A stretch of DNA of 64,000 nt from Paenibacillus qinlingensis (GTDB lineage Bacteria > Bacillota > Bacilli > Paenibacillales > NBRC-103111): contig NZ_JABMKY010000003.1 of the NCBI RefSeq assembly GCF_013204845.1, positions 1 through 64,000 of the forward strand, written 5' to 3'. A model generated the notes under the pieces. That model was not told the DNA's origin. It ran no database searches and saw only the letters and a list, made by a program, of their open reading frames with translations. A program made the translations under genes and the position numbers. Each line of letters begins with the position of its first letter. Positions within the stretch are counted from its first letter, which is position 1. Below, one piece after another: positions 29,472 to 37,590 of this stretch.

Positions 29472-29498
29472 ATAGCAAAGTAGTCAATCCTCATGGAA

Positions 29499-29531
29499 CC
29501 TAGCACTGGAAAGACTTGCTAGGTTTTTTTT
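29499..29531 (+). terminator. Intrinsic terminator after the lectin-domain gene
   Basis: CCTAGCA / TGCTAGG with an 11-nt loop, followed by eight T. Confidence 0.9.
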
Positions 29532-29551
29532 GTCGTACATGCTGAGATTCA

Positions 29552-30236
29552 GCTCGCTTGCAGCGCGAGCGCTGCGCTGTAAGGCCCGAAAAGGGCCTTA
29601 CAGTCGCGCCTACTCGCGCGAATTCCCGCTGTAGCGCCCAAAAATGGCGCTACAGCCCAGGATCCCGCACGCCCGAGCGCCAGCGCTGCGCTGTAAGGCC
29701 CGAAAGGGGCCTTACAGTCGCGCCTACTCGCGCGAATCCCCGCTGTAACGCCCAAAAATGGCGCTACAGCTAAAATCCCGCACGCTCGAGCGCCAGCGCT
29801 GTGCTGTAAGGCCCGAAAAGGGCCTTACAGTCGCGCCTACTCGCGAGAATCCCGCTGTAGCGCCCAAAAATGGCGCTACAGCCCAGGATCCCGCACGCTC
29901 GAGCGCTAGCGCTGCGCCGTAAGGCCCGAAAAGGGCCTTACAGTCGCGCGTTCTCGCGAGAATTCCCGCTGTAGCGCCCAAAAATGGCGCTACAGCCCAG
30001 GATCCCGCAAGCTCGAGCGCCAGCGCAGCGCCGTAAGGCCCGAAAAGGGCCTTACAGTCGCGCCTACTCGCGCGACTCCCCGCTGTAGCGCCCAAAAATG
30101 GCGCTACAGCCCAGGATCGCGCTCGCCCGAGCGCTAGCGCAGCGCTGTAAGGCCCGAAAAGGGCCTTACAGTCGCGTGTATTCGCGCGAATCCCCGCTGT
30201 AGCGCCTAAAAATGGCACTACAGCCCAGGATCCCGC
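29552..30236. repeat. Six-unit 113/114-bp tandem array of paired hairpins
   Basis: Units begin (at CTGTAAGG or CCGTAAGG) at 29577, 29691, 29804, 29917, 30031 and 30145, a period of 113 or 114 bp. Each unit contains hairpin 1 (CTGTAAGGCCC / GGGCCTTACAG, loop GAAA-type) and hairpin 2 (GCTGTAGCGCC / GGCGCTACAGC, A-rich loop), separated by a GC-rich stretch with TCGCGCG motifs. Units differ by scattered point changes only. There are no unique spacers, so it is not a CRISPR array. Leftward open frames across it are by-products of the period being near 38 codons. The following 30237-30342 is plain, with a few CTCTCTAGCTCA repeats. Confidence 0.93.
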
Positions 30237-30342
30237 GCACCTATTCACTCTCTAGCTCATCTAGTTCACTCTCTAGCTCACCTATATCACTGAATCCACT
30301 CGCCCAACCTCGCCACCAATCCTACCAATAACGAACATATTA

Positions 30343-30395
30343 CATAAAAGAGACGATATTATTACATTTTTCTTGATGTTGTTATGCCATACAAT
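30343..30395 (+). promoter_or_regulatory. 53-bp promoter module, copy F
   Basis: CATAAAAGAGACGA, TTACATTTTTCTTGATG and TATGCCATACAAT, with TACAAT in the -10 position. It heads the ABC transporter/regulator/kinase operon, 117 bp before the first permease start. No cre match follows. Confidence 0.77.
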
Positions 30396-30511
30396 AAAAA
30401 CATCAAATAACATTGCGAAGCACAATCAATAAAACGTTTTCAACAAGGAAGGAAGTCGAAATACAGCCAACAAACCTAAGACAGAACTTATCGCTTCAGG
30501 AGGAAACCGAA

Positions 30512-31429
30512 ATGACAAACAGTGAGAAACTACACAGAAAAATTAGAATTAAAGAAAACATACCTTTGTATACCATGATAGCACTGCCACTTTTGTTTTT
30601 TATTATTTTTGCCTATGTACCCATGTTTGGCGCGGTGATTGCTTTTAAGGATTATCGATTCATAGACGGTATTATGGGAAGTGACTGGGTAGGGCTTCGG
30701 AATTTCAAAATGATATTTGACCAGCCACACACGGTAGAAATCATCAGGAATACGTTAGTGATTAGCTTGCTAACCGTCCTTGTTTCATTCCCGTTTCCAA
30801 TCATATTAGCCATTCTGCTCAATGAAATAAGAATGAAATGGTTCAAAAAAGCCTCGCAAACGGTTCTATACTTGCCTCACTTTTTCTCATGGGTCATCGT
30901 AGGCGGTATTATTATTAACGTTTTCTCTGTTAAAAATGGCCCCATCAACTTTATCATTGAATACTTTGGCGGCGAACCTATCCAGTTTTTATTTAATCAC
31001 ACAGCATGGATGACCATTTTCCTGGGAAGTGGGATTTGGAAAGATGCAGGTTTTAATGCCATTATCTACTTAGCAGCACTTTCGAGCATAGATCCTACGT
31101 ATTACGAAGCGGCGGTTGTCGATGGCGCTAACAAGTGGAAGCAGATTACGAAAGTTACCCTTCCTAGTTTGGTCCCAACCATCGTCCTAACGTTTATCTT
31201 AGCAACTGGGAAAATTATGGAAGTTGGATTTGATCGGATTTTCGTTCTTCAAAATCCAGTTGTAAAGAATATGACGGATGTTGTGCCCACCTTTATTTAT
31301 GAAATGGGTATTCAACAAGGCGAATTTAGTTTAACGACAGCCATGGGATTGTTCGATTCTGTGATCAGTTTAATCCTTGTGCTTGTGGCGAACCGATTAG
31401 CCAAGATGTCAGGGAATGCCTTATTTTAA
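30512..31429 (+). CDS. Carbohydrate ABC transporter permease (LplB type)
   Basis: About 305 residues from the ATG at 30512, chosen for AGGAGG 7-8 nt upstream. Six membrane segments are expected; the first is LYTMIALPLLFFIIFAYVPM followed by the LplB hallmark FGAVIAFKDYR. The ATPase-contact loop reads YEAAVVDGANKWKQITKVTL (EAAxxDGA). It pairs with the next gene to form the membrane channel for an oligosaccharide; the ATPase (MsmX/UgpC type) is not encoded here, as usual for this group. It is the first gene of the operon driven by promoter module F. Confidence 0.93.
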   Translation: MTNSEKLHRKIRIKENIPLYTMIALPLLFFIIFAYVPMFGAVIAFKDYRFIDGIMGSDWVGLRNFKMIFDQPHTVEIIRNTLVISLLTVLVSFPFPIILAILLNEIRMKWFKKASQTVLYLPHFFSWVIVGGIIINVFSVKNGPINFIIEYFGGEPIQFLFNHTAWMTIFLGSGIWKDAGFNAIIYLAALSSIDPTYYEAAVVDGANKWKQITKVTLPSLVPTIVLTFILATGKIMEVGFDRIFVLQNPVVKNMTDVVPTFIYEMGIQQGEFSLTTAMGLFDSVISLILVLVANRLAKMSGNALF

Positions 31430-31467
31430 ACGACTAACAACTTAGACATATGAAGGAGGGACAAGCT

Positions 31468-32352
31468 TTGAAAATATCGACGGGAGAAAAAGCCTTTTAT
31501 AAAATTAATAACATTGTGCTTTTTATCATATCGCTGTCGTGTTTACTTCCGCTCATCTATATTATTGCTACTTCATTCAGCAGCGGTTCAGCTATTGAAT
31601 CAGGCAAAGTATTTTTATGGCCGGTTGATTTTACACCAGCAGCTTACAAAGTTTTAATTGTATCCACAGATTTATTTAAATATTTTAAGAATAGTGTCGT
31701 TGTTACCGTAGTTGGGACTGCGCTTAGCATGATTTTCACAATTCTCTGTGCGTATCCCTTGTCCAAAAGGAAAATGTTTGCTAGAAGAAAAGTAACCTTT
31801 CTAATCGTCTTCACGATGCTGTTTAGCGGCGGTTTGATTCCAACCTACCTATTGGTGAAATCACTTGGATTAATGAACTCCTACTGGTCCATTTGGTTAA
31901 CAACACTAATTAGCCCTTACAATATGTTGATTATGAAGTCTTTCTTTGAAAATATATCCGAAGAGTTGGAAGAAGCGGCTAGAATTGATGGTTGTTCCGA
32001 ATGGCGAATTTTACTTCAGATGTATCTTCCGCTTTCCAAAGCTGTAATCGCTACATTAGCCCTCTTCTACGGAGTTGCGTACTGGAATAGTTTCTTGAAA
32101 GTACTGATGTATATCAGTGATTCGAGGGGATATACCCTACCGGTGCTCATACAGCAGATGGTTTTCCAATTAGAGCAAATAAAATTGGGGACGAGTCAAG
32201 ATTTAGGTGCTGTTTCTGGTTCAGGTGAGGTCATTTCAGAATCAGTTAAGTCTGCTGGTGTAGTTGTGCTGATATTGCCGATGCTTGCCGTATATCCATT
32301 CTTACAAAAGTATTTTGTTAAAGGTGTTATGTTAGGATCTGTTAAAGGTTAA
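31468..32352 (+). CDS. Carbohydrate ABC transporter permease (YtcP/LplC type)
   Basis: About 294 residues from the TTG at 31468. An in-frame ATG at 31450 lies inside the GAAGGAGGG ribosome site, so TTG is the likelier start. Hallmarks are PLIYIIATSFSSG at the N-terminus, FTMLFSGGLIPTYLLVKSLG and the ATPase-contact loop EEAARIDGCSEWRILLQMYL. It ends with FLQKYFVKGVMLGSVKG, the conserved tail of this family. It is the partner of the preceding permease. Confidence 0.93.
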   Translation: MKISTGEKAFYKINNIVLFIISLSCLLPLIYIIATSFSSGSAIESGKVFLWPVDFTPAAYKVLIVSTDLFKYFKNSVVVTVVGTALSMIFTILCAYPLSKRKMFARRKVTFLIVFTMLFSGGLIPTYLLVKSLGLMNSYWSIWLTTLISPYNMLIMKSFFENISEELEEAARIDGCSEWRILLQMYLPLSKAVIATLALFYGVAYWNSFLKVLMYISDSRGYTLPVLIQQMVFQLEQIKLGTSQDLGAVSGSGEVISESVKSAGVVVLILPMLAVYPFLQKYFVKGVMLGSVKG

Positions 32353-32494
32353 GTCAAGCGCTTTGTAGCTATGATTAGGGAATATTTGTTGATTGTAAAG
32401 GGTACGATAATTACTTCGTATTCTTCACATATATCGAAAGCGATTTCATTTTTTTCGATCATAATTTTCATAAAAAAAGGGAGGCAACACAAGT

Positions 32495-34204
32495 ATGAAG
32501 AGAAAGTTTCAAAGTGTGGTTGCATTATCACTTGTAATGGCTGTATCTGTTGGTTTAACTGCATGTAGCACTACAAAAGAAGAACCTACAAAGAGTGGCA
32601 GTAACACTAGTAACACGGCAAGCGTAACCCCTAGTGGCCAAGTAAAAAAAGGTAAAGTATCGGTCATGGTTTATGATCGGGGACTTATTCCAGCTTCCGA
32701 AGGTACGTATGATAATAACCGTTGGACAAAGTGGATTCAAGAAAATGCGCCGTTCGAAGAAGTGAAATTCATCATTGTACCTAGAACAGAAGCTCCACAA
32801 AAAATGAACATGCTGTTTGCAGCTGGCGAAGGTCCGGACGTCGTAGCTAACTATGAAGATATGACGCCATTTATTTCCAAAGGGCAAGCTTTGGAAATCA
32901 CAGATGAATTGCTTGCGAAAATGCCTAATTATAAAAAGACGTTAGATAAATATCCGGCACTACAAAAGCTTACGACAGTCAATGCAAAACGTTACACGAT
33001 CGGAACCGTATCACCTGTTTCCCCTAATCATGCTGCCGTTATTCGTGCAGATTGGTTAGAAAAGTTAAATCTTCCTATGCCAAAAACACCTGAAGACTTG
33101 CTTGCTGTAGCAAAAGCATTTACAGAGAAAGATCCTGATGGGAATGGCAAAAATGATACCTATGGATTGACGTTAAATGCGGATTCCCAAAGAGTACTCT
33201 CTCACATGTTTGGCTTTGGTAATCCTGAGAAGTATGCAGTCGTTGATGGCAAGCTGACATTTGTATGGGATCGCATCCAAGATTGGTTGAAGTTTACGAA
33301 ACAAATTGTTGATGCGAAGGTTGTTGATCCGGACTTCTTACTTGATAAAGGCGACAAAGCATTAACGGATTTCACGAATGGAAAAATCGGTATTTTCTTG
33401 ACAGGGAAATTTAGTCAACTGAATTCACCAACATTTGCGAATTTCAAAAAGGCTAATCCGACTGCTAAACTGGATACATTTGATTTGCCTGCGACAAAGT
33501 ATGGAACTTTTGAAGGCTATATCAATGGTGGACCATCCGCAGTTGGCTTTATTAATGCAGCAACCAAAGATCCTGATGCGGCTGCTAGATACATTAACTG
33601 GCTAAACGATCCGAAAGTTTCCGATTACTTAGTAAATGGACCTGAAGGCGTTTATAAAAAGAGAGATGCTGAAGGTACTGTAGTTGTAGTAGATCCGGCG
33701 AAGAATAAAATTGAATATGATTATGCAACAGATTACAGTATCATTCGAACTTTCGATTTTAACTTAGGTTCTGCAATTAGTCCTTTAGCCAATGAATATT
33801 ACAATTCATATCTCAAATCAAGCGATCCTGTTCTACAAGAGTTTGGCGATTTGTACTTTAAGATGGCGCAAGTTGTTAATAAACCAGATGCCATTGATCC
33901 AAGAAAATGGCAACAAACATTGCCAGCACTTGCTTCTGATACGCTTTTGAAGAAAACGAATGGAACCAAAGCTGTAGACGATTTCCTCTTAAAAGCACTT
34001 GCACAACCTAATTTGACAGCTGAGAAAGCGATCGCAGATGCGAAAGAACTTTGGAAAAAAGCTGGCGGTGAAGATGTGGATGCGTTCTACAACGACTACT
34101 ATCAAAAAAATAAAGATAAGATGTTATCTCCAGAAGATTTCAAACAACTAAAACTTGCTCCAGAATTGTTGCCTTCAGCGAAGAAAAATTCTAAAATTAA
34201 ATAA
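32495..34204 (+). CDS. Extracellular solute-binding lipoprotein (LipO/YtcQ type)
   Basis: A 569-residue substrate-binding lipoprotein with signal and lipobox MAVSVGLTAC. The cluster C binding-protein features PKTPEDLLAVAKAFTEKDPD and GNGKNDTYGL (a calcium-loop-like segment) are typical of YtcQ/LipO proteins partnered with LplB/YtcP permeases. It is preceded by AAAGGGAGG and a 142-bp gap after the permeases. That gap holds a palindromic CAAGCGCTTTG-type element (32355-32365), a weak cre match, and may allow separate expression control. The ligand is an oligosaccharide, probably the product of the locus enzymes. Confidence 0.93.
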   Translation: MKRKFQSVVALSLVMAVSVGLTACSTTKEEPTKSGSNTSNTASVTPSGQVKKGKVSVMVYDRGLIPASEGTYDNNRWTKWIQENAPFEEVKFIIVPRTEAPQKMNMLFAAGEGPDVVANYEDMTPFISKGQALEITDELLAKMPNYKKTLDKYPALQKLTTVNAKRYTIGTVSPVSPNHAAVIRADWLEKLNLPMPKTPEDLLAVAKAFTEKDPDGNGKNDTYGLTLNADSQRVLSHMFGFGNPEKYAVVDGKLTFVWDRIQDWLKFTKQIVDAKVVDPDFLLDKGDKALTDFTNGKIGIFLTGKFSQLNSPTFANFKKANPTAKLDTFDLPATKYGTFEGYINGGPSAVGFINAATKDPDAAARYINWLNDPKVSDYLVNGPEGVYKKRDAEGTVVVVDPAKNKIEYDYATDYSIIRTFDFNLGSAISPLANEYYNSYLKSSDPVLQEFGDLYFKMAQVVNKPDAIDPRKWQQTLPALASDTLLKKTNGTKAVDDFLLKALAQPNLTAEKAIADAKELWKKAGGEDVDAFYNDYYQKNKDKMLSPEDFKQLKLAPELLPSAKKNSKIK

Positions 34205-34238
34205 AACTGGTTATGCTAGTATTAGTATAAGTCAAGAA

Positions 34239-34276
34239 AAAGGGAACTCTTTGTCCACGGATAAAGAGTTCCCTTT
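34239..34276 (+). terminator. Strong hairpin between the binding protein and the regulator gene
   Basis: AAAGGGAACTCTTT / AAAGAGTTCCCTTT, a 14-bp perfect stem with a 10-nt loop, 34 bp after the binding-protein stop and 35 bp before the regulator start. Only TTT follows the stem. It probably gives partial termination or mRNA stabilisation, so that less regulator than transporter is made. It is related to the hairpin at 24518-24549. Confidence 0.65.
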
Positions 34277-34311
34277 CCAGATATTAATGGCAGAAATGTG
34301 GTGAATCCTGT

Positions 34312-35760
34312 ATGTATCGTGTAGTCATTGTTGATGATGAACCTTGGGCTTTGATCGGTATTCGTAAATTAATCGAGCGCAACGGGAATCGATTTAAAAT
34401 TATTTGTGAAACGACCGAACCAGCCAAAGCTTTAGAAGTGATTAGTGAAGAACATCCTGATGTCGTCTTTACGGATATTCGAATGCCTGACATGACAGGG
34501 ATTGAACTGATGCAAAGGACGAGAGCACAGGGGATAGACACTGATTTTATCGTGATTAGCGGGTTTGCAGAGTTCTCTTATGTGCAGCATGCACTTCAGG
34601 AAGGTGCGATGGATTATCAATTAAAGCCGCTGGATATGGAAAAGGCGGAGGACATGTTAGACAAGCTTTATAGAAAGTTAGAGAACAAACGCAGTACGAA
34701 TGATTTAAGTTTATACATGACTTTGCTGGAAGAATTTAAGGATAATCATTCACTTTTGAATACGCGTTTGCGACATAAACCTTACAAGAAATATCAGATT
34801 GTCACGGTGTATTTTAATAATGCAGAATATGATGATGTCGTCTTATTGGAATTAGGAAGTCGTGCACAACTTACTACTTTAAAACTAGGTCCTAGAAAAA
34901 CGGTGTTTATCATTAATAGTGATGAAGATCAGAGTGAGCTGATCTATCGTAGTCTTATTTCCAAAGAGCATGTCGTGGATAGGGCAGGGATTAGTTTATC
35001 CAGTGATGGAGCTGACCATGTATCCATGTTTTTAAAAACTTCGGATATCGCAAGTAATGATTGTTTCGTTGATCGTTCAAAGCGAGTTTCATTATACAAA
35101 AAGAGTAAAAAAAGTGTAGTTAAACAATTTGCTGAAGGCATAATTGAAGCACTTGAACGAGTTCAATATAAGAACATGAAGGAATTGTCTACCGTGATAA
35201 CGGCCTTTTTTAGCGAACACCATTTAGGCATTGAAGATGCGGTATTTTTATGGAATGAATTTGTTATGCATACTTTAAAAGACAGTGATAGCAGTAGTCA
35301 ATTACTTGATTTTGAGTATCTGGATTATAGCGAAATGAAAGAAAAGTTCATGAATTTAGAATCGCTAAGCGAATATGTATATGAATTGCTATCGGATCCT
35401 GAACGAGATCAACAAGGGGACGCTAATAATAAATTTAAGGAACTGCTGCATTATACGAATAAACACTTCCATGAAGAATTGTTTCTAAAGGACTTGTCCA
35501 CGAAATTTTTCATTAATGTGAGCTATTGTTGTGAGTTGTTTAAAAAAGTTACAGGCATGACGTTTTCCCAATATATGACGGATCTACGGATGAAAAAGGC
35601 TTCTGAATTGCTTCAGAATAGTAACTTGTCTATTGCAGATGTATGTAAGAGTGTAGGATATAGTGATTATTTCTATTTTAATAAAGTATTTAAACGGAAC
35701 TTAGGGTGTACACCTTCCAAATATCGTAAAACGAGTGGGGACTTGAATGCGCTTAATTAG
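34312..35760 (+). CDS. YesN-type response regulator with AraC DNA-binding domain
   Basis: A 482-residue protein. The receiver domain has the acidic pocket VVIVDDEPW, phospho-acceptor Asp55 in FTDIRMPDMTG and the Lys of DYQLKPLDM. The C-terminal 100 residues contain two helix-turn-helix motifs (LSTKFFINVSYCCELFKKVT and VGYSDYFYFNKVFKRNLGC). It overlaps the start of the kinase gene by 14 bases. It probably activates the operon it lies in (promoter copy F) in response to the imported sugar (inference). Confidence 0.94.
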   Translation: MYRVVIVDDEPWALIGIRKLIERNGNRFKIICETTEPAKALEVISEEHPDVVFTDIRMPDMTGIELMQRTRAQGIDTDFIVISGFAEFSYVQHALQEGAMDYQLKPLDMEKAEDMLDKLYRKLENKRSTNDLSLYMTLLEEFKDNHSLLNTRLRHKPYKKYQIVTVYFNNAEYDDVVLLELGSRAQLTTLKLGPRKTVFIINSDEDQSELIYRSLISKEHVVDRAGISLSSDGADHVSMFLKTSDIASNDCFVDRSKRVSLYKKSKKSVVKQFAEGIIEALERVQYKNMKELSTVITAFFSEHHLGIEDAVFLWNEFVMHTLKDSDSSSQLLDFEYLDYSEMKEKFMNLESLSEYVYELLSDPERDQQGDANNKFKELLHYTNKHFHEELFLKDLSTKFFINVSYCCELFKKVTGMTFSQYMTDLRMKKASELLQNSNLSIADVCKSVGYSDYFYFNKVFKRNLGCTPSKYRKTSGDLNALN

Positions 35761-37564
35761 TAATCTGAAGCTCAAGCACCAAATATCGTTGCTAATTCTG
35801 ATTGCACTCATAATGATGATCTTGATACAGAGTATGTATAACGTTTTTTTCAATTCGCTTACTCGGGAACGTGCAGCTAAGTATGCGAGCAATATGATGG
35901 AACAGGTAGCGTTAAATGTAGATACGATTGCTAAAAGTGTGGAAAGAGATTCTATTACGGTTAGTTATAGTAAGTATGTGCAGGAATTGATGGTGTCGAC
36001 GAATAGTATTCGGAGTGCAGAATTAAATGACTATGTCTCTGAAATTTTTACGCACACAAGGAATTCAAATCAGAATATTTATAGTATTGTTCTCTTAAAT
36101 AATAATGACAGACAGATCTCAGATAATATGCATTACAACAATGATATATTGAAAGCTTTGGCGAAAATGTATGATTTTCAAAGCAAAGAGTTTACAAAGC
36201 CTGTGTTTTCATCGATTGTGAGAGACAGCAGTGATGCGTTTTATTACTATTCGTATATTTCACCTATCTTTTCTTCTTTTGACGCTACGGGGGATTATTC
36301 CAAAATCGGTAACTGTATTTTCCTACTGGATACGAGGGAATTAGAGAAATTAGTGAACACAACTGAATTAACGAAGAATTCACTCTTTCTGATCCTTGAT
36401 TCCGACAATCGGGTGATCGTAAGCAATAAAGGGCTTAAAGCAGGTGAGTATTACGAGAATGTTTTTTGGCAAGAAGGTATAAGCAGCACAGCTAAAGATG
36501 AAATTGTGTATGAAGGTAAAAAATCCCTCGTTCAATATAAAAAAATGGAGAATGTAGACTGGAAAGTCATAAGTGTTCTTCCTATTGCAGAGCTTACCAG
36601 TGATATGAAGCCGATCGTTTCCTTAGGGATCTGGTTGAGCATTATTATGATCGTCTTATTGACGATTATAGGCAGTATTTTTATGTATAATACGACACGT
36701 CCTGTCATGTTAATCGTGAGATTCCTATCACATGTGGGTGAGAGGAATTTAAAGCATAGATTAAAAATACCGTCCACAAACGAAGTAGGTATTATTGCTA
36801 CCCATATTAATCAGATGCTGGATAACGTAGAGACGATGACGCGAGATATTGTTGAGAACCAAACGTCTCTTTATGAAGCCGAGTTATCGAAAAAACAAGC
36901 GAAACTGTCAGCACTGCAAAGCCAAATTAATCCTCATTTTCTCTATAATACGTTGAACTGCTTGAGCAGTATTGGCTTGGCTTATGATGTAAGTGAGGTC
37001 GTCAGTATATCTTCCGCGATGTCGCGCATATTCAGATATAGCATTAAGGGCCAAGAAATCGTAAGTATCAAGGACGAAATGAGCTGTATTAAAGATTATC
37101 TGTTAATTATGGACATCAGGTACAAGGGTAAATTTGAGATCGTAATTGAGATGGAAGAGTCTTTCTTAGAAATGAAATCGTTGAAAATGATTCTTCAACC
37201 GATTGTGGAAAATGCGATGTACCATGGCCTGGAAATGAAATCAGGCGTTGGACGTCTGTTTATTCGCGGACATATATCCGAGCAAGGTTATATGCAAATT
37301 GATATCGAGGATAATGGCGTAGGTATGACGGATAAACAGTTATCTGAACTACGTAAAGGCATTCGGGATGACGAGAATGCAGAACTGTCTGGAACGGACA
37401 AACAAAGCATAGGCCTAGGCAATATTAATAAACGATTAAAACTACAATTTGGATCGCCATATGGCTTGGATGTCGATAGCGAAGAGGGTAAAGGAACCAA
37501 AGTTACCGTCAGGCTGCCTGTTATTGAACCTACGGGTAAAATTATCTTATTGCCTGATCGTTAG
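35747..37564 (+). CDS. YesM-type sensor histidine kinase
   Basis: A 605-residue membrane kinase. N-terminal membrane segment about 12-30 (ISLLILIALIMMILIQSMYN), extracellular Cache-like sensor domain (35-290), second membrane segment (about 288-312, IWLSIIMIVLLTIIGSIFMY), HAMP (315-365), phospho-acceptor His397 in QINPHFLYNTLNCL, and HATPase with N-box LQPIVENAMYHGLE and G-box NGVGMTD. Here the order is regulator then kinase, reversed relative to the 6.9-10.1 kb pair but the same as the 53.7-57.0 kb pair. It overlaps the regulator gene. Confidence 0.94.
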   Translation: MRLISNLKLKHQISLLILIALIMMILIQSMYNVFFNSLTRERAAKYASNMMEQVALNVDTIAKSVERDSITVSYSKYVQELMVSTNSIRSAELNDYVSEIFTHTRNSNQNIYSIVLLNNNDRQISDNMHYNNDILKALAKMYDFQSKEFTKPVFSSIVRDSSDAFYYYSYISPIFSSFDATGDYSKIGNCIFLLDTRELEKLVNTTELTKNSLFLILDSDNRVIVSNKGLKAGEYYENVFWQEGISSTAKDEIVYEGKKSLVQYKKMENVDWKVISVLPIAELTSDMKPIVSLGIWLSIIMIVLLTIIGSIFMYNTTRPVMLIVRFLSHVGERNLKHRLKIPSTNEVGIIATHINQMLDNVETMTRDIVENQTSLYEAELSKKQAKLSALQSQINPHFLYNTLNCLSSIGLAYDVSEVVSISSAMSRIFRYSIKGQEIVSIKDEMSCIKDYLLIMDIRYKGKFEIVIEMEESFLEMKSLKMILQPIVENAMYHGLEMKSGVGRLFIRGHISEQGYMQIDIEDNGVGMTDKQLSELRKGIRDDENAELSGTDKQSIGLGNINKRLKLQFGSPYGLDVDSEEGKGTKVTVRLPVIEPTGKIILLPDR

Positions 37565-37590
37565 CTTTTAGAAGAAAGGAGATCCGCTAG

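Noticed and set aside
29549..30248. Leftward open frames across the tandem array coding a repetitive Ala/Gly-rich protein, or a CRISPR array
   Set aside because: The frames follow from a period near 38 codons and break where units are 113 bp. There is no ribosome site. For CRISPR there are no unique spacers, and repeats and intervals are conserved alike.
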